A stretch of 64,000 nt of DNA from Cyclobacteriaceae bacterium (GTDB lineage: Bacteria > Bacteroidota > Bacteroidia > Cytophagales > Cyclobacteriaceae), in assembly GCA_022842845.1 (NCBI GenBank), contig JALHOT010000016.1, positions 1-64,000 on the forward strand. Reading direction: 5' to 3'. Positions 55,724 through 64,000 of this stretch are shown here, one piece after another. A program made the translations under genes and the position numbers. The notes under the pieces were generated by a model that saw only the letters and a program-made list of their open reading frames with translations, was not told where the DNA came from and ran no database searches. How positions within the stretch are numbered: position 1 is the first letter of the stretch; every line of letters starts with the position of its first letter.

Positions 55724-58009
55724 ATGAATAATTACTTAGATACGTTGAATGAACCGCAGCGTGAGGGCGTGCTCAACACTGACGGCCCCTGCATGCTGAT
55801 AGCCGGAGCGGGTTCTGGAAAGACAAGAGTGTTGACTTATCGCATTGCCCATTTAATTCAGAGCAAAGGGGTTGATGCATTCAATATCATGGCTTTAACC
55901 TTTACCAATAAAGCCGCCAAAGAAATGCGCGAGCGAATCGAAAAGGTCATTGGCCCCGATGCGCGCAACTTATGGATGGGGACCTTCCACTCCGTGTTCG
56001 CCCGTGTTTTAAGGGCAGAAGCGCACTACCTGGGCTATCCCAGCAACTTTACCATTTACGATACTGACGACTCCAAAACCCTGATCAAGAACATCGTTAA
56101 AGAAATGCAGCTGGATGATGCCGTGTACAAACCCAATGTAGTGTACAACCGCATCTCTTCGGCTAAAAATAAATTAATCAGCTGGCAAGAATATTTAGCC
56201 AATCCAGAATTGATGGGCGATGATGCCGCCAACATGCGCCCTGAGATCGGCAAGATTTATAAGACCTATGCGCTGCGCTGTTTCAAGGCCGGTGCCATGG
56301 ACTTTGATGATTTACTGTTCAATACAGATAAGCTTTTCAGAGAACACTTGGAAGTATTGAACAAATACCAGCAGCGGATACACTATGTGTTGGTTGATGA
56401 GTTTCAGGATACCAACCTCTGTCAGTATTACATCATTCGCAAGCTTGCCTCTGTACGAGAAAATGTATGTGTGGTGGGCGATGATGCCCAAAGTATCTAT
56501 GCCTTCAGAGGCGCTGACATTTCCAACATCCTCAACTTCGAACGCGACTACCCCGATTTAAAAATCATCAAACTCGAACAGAACTATCGCTCTACGCAAA
56601 ACATTGTTCAGGCGGCTAACTCAGTCATTAAAAAAAATAAAGCACAGCTACCAAAAAATGTATGGACGGCCAATGAAGAAGGTAATCTCATTGAATTGAT
56701 CAAATCCGTTTCCGACAATGAGGAAGGTCGACTGGTAGCTTCCTCTATTTTTGAAGAGAAGATGCAGCATCAGTTGAAGTTCAGTGACTTTGCCGTGTTG
56801 TACCGAACCAACAGTCAATCGCGTGCTATAGAAGAATCTTTGCGCAGACTGAATGTAAAATACAAAGTGGTGGGTGGCCTGTCTTTCTACCAGCGCAAAG
56901 AAATTAAAGACATTCTCGCTTACCTGCGTTATACCCTTAACCAGCAAGACGAAGCCTCTTTCAGAAGAATTATCAATCTACCCAAGCGCGGCATCGGTGA
57001 TGCCACCATCGATAAGATTGTAGTGGCTGCCAACGACCATGGCACTTCTATTTGGGACATCCTGCAAAATCCCACCCCTTTTGTTGGTGGAAGGGCAGCA
57101 GCACCCATAGAAGACTTTGTGGCCATGATCAAACGCTTTCAATTGGAAACAGAACGCAAAGATGCTTACGATTGTGCCTTTGAAATTGCCAAAGGTTCGG
57201 GCTTGTTGCGCGAACTGTATGAAGACAAAACGGTAGAAGGCCTGAGCCGCTACGAAAACGTGCAGGAATTGCTCAATGCCATCAAAGAATTTGTTGACGA
57301 TAAGGAGCGTGAAGATAAATCGCTGGGTTCTTTTTTGCAGGAGGTATCACTCCTTACCAGCAACGATGAGGATAAAGACAAAGATCCGGACAAAGTAACC
57401 CTGATGACCATCCACATGGCCAAGGGACTTGAGTTTAAATATGTGTACATCGTAGGCATGGAAGAAGACCTCTTCCCTTCTCAAATGATGTTGAGCAGCC
57501 GGGCAGAGCTGGAAGAAGAGCGAAGGCTTTTTTATGTAGCCATTACCCGTGCAGAGAAAAGACTTTTCCTATCCTACGCTTTAACACGCTATCGCTTTGG
57601 CAGATTGAAGAACTGCGAACCGAGTCGTTTCCTTGAAGATATTGATACAGGTTACCTGCGCATGAGCAGTAAAGTAGGCAGCGGCTATCAGTCAAGCCCA
57701 GTGCATAGCAGCAGTGGCAATAGCCATTATGCCAAAAATCTGGTGAGTGGCATTAAGAAAACCATCGCCTCAAAACCAGTAAGTCCCAAGCCAGCGGCTA
57801 CCCAGGCTTATGTCGCGCCAGCCGATTTTGTACCCAGCAATACAGCCAATTTGCAAGAAGGCATGAAGGTAGAACACCCAAAATTTGGCTTTGGACAGGT
57901 AATTCAGCTGGATAACAGCAGTCCGGACCGCAAAGCCAAGATACAGTTTGACAATTTTGGAGAGAAAACCTTATTGCTTAGCTTTGCTAAACTGAAGATT
58001 CATAATTGA
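55724..58009 (+). CDS. UvrD/PcrA-type DNA helicase
   Basis: The 761-residue superfamily 1 helicase has the motifs AGAGSGKTRVLTYRIAHLI (Walker A, 27-34), TNKAAKEMRERI, VLVDEFQDTN (II), VGDDAQSIYAFRGAD (III), LEQNYRST (IV), VTLMTIHMAKGLEFKYV (V) and LFYVAITRAEKRL (VI). A C-terminal Tudor-like segment (KVEHPKFGFGQVIQL) is typical of PcrA. It unwinds DNA in repair, including nucleotide excision. An upstream GTG (55715) is possible, but the ATG at 55724 fits. Confidence 0.95.
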   Translation: MNNYLDTLNEPQREGVLNTDGPCMLIAGAGSGKTRVLTYRIAHLIQSKGVDAFNIMALTFTNKAAKEMRERIEKVIGPDARNLWMGTFHSVFARVLRAEAHYLGYPSNFTIYDTDDSKTLIKNIVKEMQLDDAVYKPNVVYNRISSAKNKLISWQEYLANPELMGDDAANMRPEIGKIYKTYALRCFKAGAMDFDDLLFNTDKLFREHLEVLNKYQQRIHYVLVDEFQDTNLCQYYIIRKLASVRENVCVVGDDAQSIYAFRGADISNILNFERDYPDLKIIKLEQNYRSTQNIVQAANSVIKKNKAQLPKNVWTANEEGNLIELIKSVSDNEEGRLVASSIFEEKMQHQLKFSDFAVLYRTNSQSRAIEESLRRLNVKYKVVGGLSFYQRKEIKDILAYLRYTLNQQDEASFRRIINLPKRGIGDATIDKIVVAANDHGTSIWDILQNPTPFVGGRAAAPIEDFVAMIKRFQLETERKDAYDCAFEIAKGSGLLRELYEDKTVEGLSRYENVQELLNAIKEFVDDKEREDKSLGSFLQEVSLLTSNDEDKDKDPDKVTLMTIHMAKGLEFKYVYIVGMEEDLFPSQMMLSSRAELEEERRLFYVAITRAEKRLFLSYALTRYRFGRLKNCEPSRFLEDIDTGYLRMSSKVGSGYQSSPVHSSSGNSHYAKNLVSGIKKTIASKPVSPKPAATQAYVAPADFVPSNTANLQEGMKVEHPKFGFGQVIQLDNSSPDRKAKIQFDNFGEKTLLLSFAKLKIHN

Positions 58010-58038
58010 TCCCTGACGGTCATTACAAGACCCACGAA

Positions 58039-58755
58039 ATGAAGCACATGATTGGAGAGTATAACACATCACGCCCTGACATTATTTTAAAAGAATACGG
58101 TCGCAATGTCCAGAAGTTAGTAGAATACATACGCACAGTACCCGACAGGGAAAAGCGCACCGAGTTAGCGGCCACCTTAATAGAATTGATCAAGCAATTG
58201 AACCCTACCATTAAAGAGCAAGGCGAAGACCCACAGCGCATGTGGGACGACTTATACATCATGGCTGATTTCAACCTTGATCTGAACAACCCCTACCCCG
58301 TTCCTAAGCCTGAAATTTTACAGCGCAAGCCTAATAAGGTTGAATATCCGCAATCACGTATCAAGTTTAAGCACTACGGTAAAAACATAGAGTTGTTGGT
58401 GCAGGAAGCTTTGAAGAAAACAGATCCGGAGGAGCGCCAGGATGCCATCATCTATTTAGGTAAGCTGATGAAAACCTTTTTTGCAAACTGGAACAAGGAG
58501 AACCTGGATGATTCAGTGATTCTCCGCGATTTGCAATTACTCTCTAATGGAGCACTCAACGTTAACATCGAACAGGTACGTGAAGACAATATGTTTGAAA
58601 AATTGTACCGTGAACGCAAAGGACCAAGACCGCACGGAGGCAACCACCCTGGTAATACGCAACAGGGCGGGCACCAGGGCGGAGGTAAACGCCATCAGGG
58701 CAACCGTCCGTTCAATAAGAATAAAAATAAATTCAGAAGAAGAGATAACGGTTAA
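58039..58755 (+). CDS. DUF4290 protein with Gly/Arg-rich tail
   Basis: The 238-residue protein matches DUF4290 (EYNTSRPDIILKEYGRNVQK, ADFNLDLNNPYPVPKPE), a Bacteroidota-restricted family of unknown function. It ends in a tail of about 45 residues rich in Gly, His, Asn, Lys and Arg (RPHGGNHPGNTQQGG, KNKNKFRRRDNG), as in nucleic-acid-binding tails. It starts 29 bp after the helicase stop and precedes murA by 86 bp, a region containing a terminator. Confidence 0.88.
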   Translation: MKHMIGEYNTSRPDIILKEYGRNVQKLVEYIRTVPDREKRTELAATLIELIKQLNPTIKEQGEDPQRMWDDLYIMADFNLDLNNPYPVPKPEILQRKPNKVEYPQSRIKFKHYGKNIELLVQEALKKTDPEERQDAIIYLGKLMKTFFANWNKENLDDSVILRDLQLLSNGALNVNIEQVREDNMFEKLYRERKGPRPHGGNHPGNTQQGGHQGGGKRHQGNRPFNKNKNKFRRRDNG

Positions 58756-58783
58756 GTCTTGTCTCGCTTTTACATCCATACCA

Positions 58784-58817
58784 AAAGGTTTCATACACAT
58801 GAAGCCTTTATTTTTTA
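58784..58817 (+). terminator. Intrinsic terminator between the DUF4290 gene and murA
   Basis: The 11-bp stem AAAGGTTTCAT (58784-58794) / ATGAAGCCTTT (58799-58809) has one G-U pair and an ACAC loop. It is followed by ATTTTTT. It separates the helicase-DUF4290 transcript from murA, at least partly. Confidence 0.7.
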
Positions 58818-58841
58818 ACAGCCTGTTACCCAACATCAACC

Positions 58842-60149
58842 ATGAGCATTTTCAAAATCAAAGGAGGCAATAAATTAAAAGGAGAGATCATTCCTCAAGG
58901 AGCCAAAAACGAAGCGTTGCAAATTGTAAGCGCTGTACTCCTGACTGATCAGCCTGTCACCATTCATAATATCCCAAACATTCGCGATGTCAATAAACTC
59001 ATTGAGTTAGTGGGTGATTTGGGTTGTCAGGTAGAAAAGTTAAGTAAGGATACTTACCGATTCACGGCTAATAAAGTCAATGTTGATTTTTTAGAAACAG
59101 ATGAGTACAGAAGTAAGGCCGCTGCGCTGCGTGGTTCTGTGATGTTGCTCGGCCCTATTCTCGCCCGTTTTGGTAAAGCCAGCCTACCTAAACCGGGTGG
59201 TGATAAAATTGGCAGAAGAAGGTTGGATACACACTTTCTGGGTTTCCAAAAACTGGGAGCCAAATTCAACTTCGATGCAGCCGAACATCTATTTCACATC
59301 GATGCATCTGAATTGAAAGGTTGCTACATGTTATTGGATGAAGCCTCAGTAACGGGTACTGCTAATGTATTGATGGCTGCGGTGCTGGCCAAAGGCACAA
59401 CTACCATTTACAACGCAGCTTGCGAACCATATTTACAGCAACTATGCCTGATGTTGAACCGCATGGGGGCAAAGATTAGTGGCGTAGGTTCTAATTTGCT
59501 TACCATCGAAGGGGTAGAAAAGTTAGGCGGTACTGAACACACCTTGCTGCCCGATATGATTGAGATTGGAAGCTTTATTGGTTTAGCCGCCATGACCCAA
59601 TCGGAGATTACCATTAAAAATTGTCGTATTGATATGTTGGGCATTATCCCTGATATCTTCAAACGCCTGGGTATTAAAATGGAATTTAAAGGGGATGACA
59701 TTTACATTCCTTCACAAAACATATACGAGATCGAAACATTCATTGATGGTTCCATCTTAACCATTGCCGATGCTCCCTGGCCAGGCTTTACGCCTGATTT
59801 ACTAAGTATTGTGCTGGTAGTGGCTACACAAGCCAAGGGAACAGTATTGGTACATCAGAAGATGTTTGAAAGTCGCTTGTTCTTTACTGATAAGTTGATT
59901 GACATGGGCGCACAGATTATTTTATGTGATCCACACCGCGCCACAGTTATTGGTCTTGAACGCAAGCAACAGCTCAGAGGTATTAAAATGGCATCTCCTG
60001 ATATTAGAGCAGGTGTAGCTTTGCTTATTGCTGCTTTGTCAGCCAATGGCACCAGCGAAATTTCCAACATCGATCAGATTGATCGCGGTTACCAATACAT
60101 TGATGAGCGCTTAAAGAGTTTAGGAGCTGATATTGAAAGGATAGCTTAA
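58842..60149 (+). CDS. murA: UDP-N-acetylglucosamine 1-carboxyvinyltransferase
   Basis: The 435-residue enzyme starts peptidoglycan synthesis by adding enolpyruvate from PEP to UDP-GlcNAc. Motifs are IPQGAKNEALQIV, YRSKAAALRGSVMLLGPILA, RRRLDTHFLGFQKLG and DIRAGVALLIAALSANGTSEI. The catalytic-loop residue that is Cys115 in E. coli is Asp121 here (KPGGDKIGRR), a change known to give fosfomycin insensitivity in other bacteria. The length is normal. It converges with the C25 protease gene, overlapping 4 bp. Confidence 0.96.
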   Translation: MSIFKIKGGNKLKGEIIPQGAKNEALQIVSAVLLTDQPVTIHNIPNIRDVNKLIELVGDLGCQVEKLSKDTYRFTANKVNVDFLETDEYRSKAAALRGSVMLLGPILARFGKASLPKPGGDKIGRRRLDTHFLGFQKLGAKFNFDAAEHLFHIDASELKGCYMLLDEASVTGTANVLMAAVLAKGTTTIYNAACEPYLQQLCLMLNRMGAKISGVGSNLLTIEGVEKLGGTEHTLLPDMIEIGSFIGLAAMTQSEITIKNCRIDMLGIIPDIFKRLGIKMEFKGDDIYIPSQNIYEIETFIDGSILTIADAPWPGFTPDLLSIVLVVATQAKGTVLVHQKMFESRLFFTDKLIDMGAQIILCDPHRATVIGLERKQQLRGIKMASPDIRAGVALLIAALSANGTSEISNIDQIDRGYQYIDERLKSLGADIERIA

Positions 60150-63100
60150 CGAGTAAGTACTAACTGGCCTCGCTGCACTAAACCATTGGCAAAGCGAATC
60201 CTATACAAGTATAAGCCTGCTGTTAGTCCATGGGCTAAGGGCAGGCTTATATAATTTCTACCCACGTGGTATTGACTGGTGTCAACACCGGTTTCATAGA
60301 TAAGCTTCCCCATTGGATTCATTATTTCTAACCAGGCCCCTGCTGGTATTTCACTTCCACGAATATCAAGTGTAAAGTATACCAGCCCATCCGTTGGATT
60401 AGGATAAGGTTTTGAAAGACTGGTTTCATTGGTACTGCTTACCTTAAAATCCACCTCATAAGCTACTTGTCCACTGCTATTCCCTCGGGCATCTCCCGCT
60501 TTCACCTGTAAGGTATAATCACCCGCTGGTAGGTCGACCGGATTAAAGAAAACCGTAAAGGCTTCGCTCGCAGTGGCCGGCTTCCATACCACATCGCTTC
60601 GGTTAAAATAAATTTGTTGAGGTGTTGTTTCCTCCGGATAGGTAAGTAATATTAAAACATCAGTAGTATCTGTTTTCAAAATCAACTGGTTCTCATCCCA
60701 CACCTGAACAACAATACTTGGATTGGATGACACAAAATCTTCCTGTTCCAGCAAACGTCCATCCACCGTAACACTGAGTACAGGACTGACCTGATCCACG
60801 GCTACACTAAAAGCATCTGTGAGCCTAACTTCGTTATTCTCATAAAAGAGTTCTGGCTGTAAGCGTGGATTCACCATTACCTGAACATCATTAAGTGCAG
60901 GCTTTTTGATGGTACTGCTTATTAATGTGAAATAAGCGGTATCACCTGGGGCAGGCGATTGTATTTTTAAAGACAAAGCTTCACTGCTATTTGCATCACG
61001 GTTAATAACATTATAATTGATTTGAAGCGAGTCACTAAAATATTTGGAAGAGATATTGGTAAAAGCCATCGACTGAGTCCAGGCCTCTCCTTCCTGTAAG
61101 GTTTGAGTAGCATACGTTTCATTTAATACCAGCATACCTTCTGGCAGTGTTTCATACTCTACCAACCAATAGTCAAGTTGAGCAGGCGTGAGCGATGCAT
61201 CATCTGTGCTATTATAGGTGAGTTCAAGGTAAGGGTATATCGTTGCATCGATAAAACTTAAGTCTGTGCTTGCAACTACATTTTCCATCAGCACAATACT
61301 TACCCCGGAAGTTGTCAGGCCTTTAATGGTTAACCCAACTACATCGTTTGGTCGTAGCTTCGCTTGCCACTTCAATTGTTTCCAAGCCAAAGCAGGACCA
61401 ATGCGTTGGGTTGTCATACTCCCTGATGCTTTTCGTCCGGTAATTTGTCGGTTAACCACGAGTTCCTGTTCTATGGCTGGGGCAATTTCTGCGGTGAATA
61501 AGGCAGCCCCACCAGCCGCTGCTCCCTTTTTACCATAAAGGACAAAGGGCTCACCATCTGTAATTCCCGCCAACTGTGTGTTGCTGATCCCTACCTCTGC
61601 TAGTTTATTGATTACCTCCGGGTGCCATGTACTCAGCGCTGGATTACCTATGGTGAAGAGGATAATGGAATCGCCAGCAGCAACATCGTTAATTGCCTGA
61701 ACCAAATCGTTGATTCCGGAAGCATAGACTTCAGTAGCCCTAAAACTTACAATTACCTGAGGCTCTCGCCCACATGTGCGAGGATCTTGAAAATTAAAAG
61801 GAATGGCTGCATACGGTACTGTACTAATTCTATTGAAGGCCAAAAGATTGATCGTATTATCCCTGCAAGGTTGACCTTGTGTTGCCAGGTTGTATTCTGC
61901 GCCATCAATTTTAACTGAAACCTCGGTAGCAGGCGAGGTGTTTAAATCGCCAAAAGTTTTGATCAACACTGGCGTAACCGTTTCTGTAAAACTGATCTGA
62001 CGCTGATCTTCATCTAGTAACAAATCATCCGTTTCATTTTCCAGGTATTGAGGAAAATTCATTTGCCCCCAACCTTCAGTAGTGTTAGGGATATACGTGA
62101 AGGAGTTGCTTTCCCAATCCCTGCTCTCTTCTGTAGCAGGATTCAATAAGCGTGTTCGCCAATAATAGCTGATCGAATCGTTGGGTAATAAAGTCACAGG
62201 CTGTTTTGCCAATACCTTGGCCTGTACTGTATAGCTTTGCTTCCATCCGCTGTTAAACAAATGCGTAGTATCTATTTCAACCTGATAGGCTCGAAGCGAA
62301 TCTAATAAATTAGCACCCTGAAAAACCAACATCTGTTCTTGCGCATTTACCAAGGCAAAAGGCTGTGGAAATAAATTTCTGGTACCATTCACCGGAATGA
62401 ATAATTCATAGCTAAGGCGATTGTTGTCTTCCCGCAGCTCTTTTACTTCGTCATCAGCATCAATCAAAATTTCAAATTGGTTGGTACCCGCCTGTTCCTG
62501 AGTATTAGGAATTATAAAGGTGATGGTGTCCTGATAAAACACAGGATTGAATAATGAATCGTAGGTAAGTACACTGTTATCCGCCAAAGTTCTGTTAACC
62601 CTAACCCTAAGCGCCTTGCTTTCTGCCCTTCCGAAATTTTTCACTATCAGTTTTAACTGAATCGCTTCTGACAAAGAATTCACCTGTCTGCCCGAAGTGT
62701 TGCTCACCATCAATGCAGAAGACTCAACATGGTAATCAGCTTTTTCAGCACCAAAGAGTTTTACTGCAGGATCTCCTAGTAAAACCATTTGCTGTACCTG
62801 CGAAATATTCGCTGTATTCAAAAATGCATTTTGTAAGTATCGCCTCGCAACTTCTTTCTGTACATTACCAATGCCAGACTTTAGAAAGGTGGAGTCACCA
62901 TAAGCCACCTGGTAAAAAATATCTGAATAACGTTTTAGCGTGGCCACCAGACCGAAAGAGCTGTGCGCAATAAAACCAACTGCTCCCCTCTCTGAGGCAT
63001 TCACCCAATCTTCGCCAAATAGAATGCCGTTACCAAAGAAATCGCCTGCATTACAACCATTAATCAAGAGCATAGGATACTTACCTTTATTGTTGTACCC

Positions 63101-64000
63101 TAAAACAGCATTGGTGGCAAAACCTATATCAAAATCGGTAGTTGAGGTTGAAGAGTGCCCAAAAAATGTAATTAAACCTAAGCCTTCATTTACTTCTTTT
63201 GAAATATTAATAAGCTCCTGCGCTTCTAAAGAACGCTTTGCGATCGATGTAACCGATGCTCCTAAGTAAAGATCTTCGGCCACACTGGCAAAGTCTTCCA
63301 TATAGCCTTTAAATGTTTCCGGCTCTCCTTCTGCAATGCCTCCACTTAAATGGAGTAAACGTTTCGGCCATAAATCTGAATTCGCATTAGCTTCTTGCTC
63401 TATTACTTTATTGAGGTATTGTATTACCTGTTCAGGCCTGGTTACACTTAAGCGCCCCGTAGGAATGCCTGGTTCATTGGTGTTGGGATCGCTCAAGCCT
63501 ACACTGTAGTACATGTCAGAGGCAGGAAGACCTGCTGAAGGAACCAAATCTTTATATACTGGAAAGGCTGATGGATTGCGGTAATAACGAGTACTCACAT
63601 CCAATCCTTTACCAATAATGAATAAATAATCTGGGCGCTTAAGACCTTCTAAATATTTTAAAAAGCGAAATAACGCCAGTGGTGTGCTCTCTCCATAGCT
63701 AAACTGATTATACAATTGATCAATTGTAACTGTTAAAGTATCATACCCACCTCCTACTGCTGAAGCACGATAAGATGCGTAAGCTCTCAGGGGATTGGCA
63801 CTACCTAATGCAGGCTTTTGGAAAACTTTATGTGATATAATTAGAAACTCAGGTCTGGTATTTGCAAAAGACCTGAAGCTAACACGTTTAATGTTGGCAG
63901 GACTGATTACCTGATTGCCAGCCCAAAGCTTCCTGGATGCTTGTGTATTATTAACAATGGCATTGAGTGTAGCACTTTGTGTGGTGCCAATTTGTATCAC
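60146..64000 (-). CDS. C25 (gingipain-type) cysteine protease with CARDB-like region and type IX sorting domain, 5' end missing
   Basis: The frame stays open to the right edge, so the N-terminus is outside the window. In the 1284 visible residues, the first 430 are a C25 caspase-like peptidase with His282 (GLITFFGHSSTS) and Cys316 (MLLINGCNAGDFF) as the dyad. A CARDB-like adhesion module follows (about 430-550, LKLIVKNFGRAESKALRVRV), then beta-rich regions. The last 90 residues are a T9SS type A C-terminal sorting domain (LSKPYPNPTDGLVYFTLDIR, GLTAGLYLYRIRF). The protein is therefore secreted through type IX and attached to the surface. It could be a surface protease; PorU sortase is less likely because no porV lies nearby. 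Confidence 0.9.
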   Translation of the reverse strand: MIQIGTTQSATLNAIVNNTQASRKLWAGNQVISPANIKRVSFRSFANTRPEFLIISHKVFQKPALGSANPLRAYASYRASAVGGGYDTLTVTIDQLYNQFSYGESTPLALFRFLKYLEGLKRPDYLFIIGKGLDVSTRYYRNPSAFPVYKDLVPSAGLPASDMYYSVGLSDPNTNEPGIPTGRLSVTRPEQVIQYLNKVIEQEANANSDLWPKRLLHLSGGIAEGEPETFKGYMEDFASVAEDLYLGASVTSIAKRSLEAQELINISKEVNEGLGLITFFGHSSTSTTDFDIGFATNAVLGYNNKGKYPMLLINGCNAGDFFGNGILFGEDWVNASERGAVGFIAHSSFGLVATLKRYSDIFYQVAYGDSTFLKSGIGNVQKEVARRYLQNAFLNTANISQVQQMVLLGDPAVKLFGAEKADYHVESSALMVSNTSGRQVNSLSEAIQLKLIVKNFGRAESKALRVRVNRTLADNSVLTYDSLFNPVFYQDTITFIIPNTQEQAGTNQFEILIDADDEVKELREDNNRLSYELFIPVNGTRNLFPQPFALVNAQEQMLVFQGANLLDSLRAYQVEIDTTHLFNSGWKQSYTVQAKVLAKQPVTLLPNDSISYYWRTRLLNPATEESRDWESNSFTYIPNTTEGWGQMNFPQYLENETDDLLLDEDQRQISFTETVTPVLIKTFGDLNTSPATEVSVKIDGAEYNLATQGQPCRDNTINLLAFNRISTVPYAAIPFNFQDPRTCGREPQVIVSFRATEVYASGINDLVQAINDVAAGDSIILFTIGNPALSTWHPEVINKLAEVGISNTQLAGITDGEPFVLYGKKGAAAGGAALFTAEIAPAIEQELVVNRQITGRKASGSMTTQRIGPALAWKQLKWQAKLRPNDVVGLTIKGLTTSGVSIVLMENVVASTDLSFIDATIYPYLELTYNSTDDASLTPAQLDYWLVEYETLPEGMLVLNETYATQTLQEGEAWTQSMAFTNISSKYFSDSLQINYNVINRDANSSEALSLKIQSPAPGDTAYFTLISSTIKKPALNDVQVMVNPRLQPELFYENNEVRLTDAFSVAVDQVSPVLSVTVDGRLLEQEDFVSSNPSIVVQVWDENQLILKTDTTDVLILLTYPEETTPQQIYFNRSDVVWKPATASEAFTVFFNPVDLPAGDYTLQVKAGDARGNSSGQVAYEVDFKVSSTNETSLSKPYPNPTDGLVYFTLDIRGSEIPAGAWLEIMNPMGKLIYETGVDTSQYHVGRNYISLPLAHGLTAGLYLYRIRFANGLVQRGQLVLTR

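Noticed and set aside
1-64000. CRISPR arrays, insertion sequences, integrases, rRNA genes or phage genes
   Set aside because: None was seen. There are no regularly spaced repeats, transposase motifs or integrase motifs on either strand.

Overview
The window comes from a chromosome of the phylum Bacteroidota, most likely the order Cytophagales. The evidence is a gingipain-type (C25) protease with a type IX secretion sorting domain, a Y_Y_Y-type sensor, DUF4290, DUF4159, DUF3109 and DUF6090 proteins, a histone H1-like (Hc1) small protein, an M56/TonB protein next to a BlaI repressor, many lipoproteins, and genes that mostly lack strong Shine-Dalgarno sequences. I see no phage, plasmid, insertion sequence, CRISPR array or rRNA operon. 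Taxonomy is inferred from protein families only.

Layout. 1-8 kb: AT-rich accessory genes, namely the 3'-truncated (at the window edge) sensor, secreted proteins of unknown function, a di-haem cytochrome c peroxidase and a DUF6090 membrane protein. 8-18 kb: a CocE-type hydrolase, a decayed reading frame, tRNA-Asp, a YHS-domain protein, a TetR regulator divergent from gamma-glutamyltranspeptidase, an S41 peptidase-like lipoprotein, a small barrel-like protein and a sodium/solute symporter. 18.4-30.5 kb: a minus-strand alpha-glucan operon of the GlgE type: lipoprotein alpha-amylase, GlgE, TreS-maltokinase fusion, GlgB, GH57/DUF3536 enzyme and a small membrane protein, followed by two terminators, each paired with the same 21-bp repeat. 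30.6-34.8 kb: a tight operon of an ABCG-like transporter with an unusual N-terminus, a YdcF-like protein and a cytochrome c lipoprotein. 34.9-45.5 kb: mixed housekeeping genes, including dapA, an Hc1-like small gene, a PLP-dependent acyl-CoA/amino-acid condensing enzyme, biotin carboxylase, DUF1015, Maf, a glycosyltransferase and pyrophosphatase. 45.6-50 kb: an efflux adaptor and TolC pair, serine dehydratase beta subunit and thymidylate synthase. 50.2-60 kb: a secreted lipoprotein, DUF4159, the BlaI/M56 pair with a clear operator, DUF3109, a TcmP-like protein, a PcrA/UvrD helicase, DUF4290 and MurA. 60.1 kb to the end: the C25 protease, whose 5' end lies outside the window.

How the genes work together. 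In the GlgE pathway TreS interconverts trehalose and maltose, maltokinase makes maltose-1-phosphate, GlgE extends alpha-1,4-glucan and GlgB branches it. All steps are encoded here in one operon, but the TreS domain has Ser where the GH13 nucleophile Asp should be. Maltose may therefore come from another source, such as the co-encoded lipoprotein amylase. The BlaI/M56 pair looks like a self-repressed signalling switch. MurA carries Asp at the position of the fosfomycin-target Cys.
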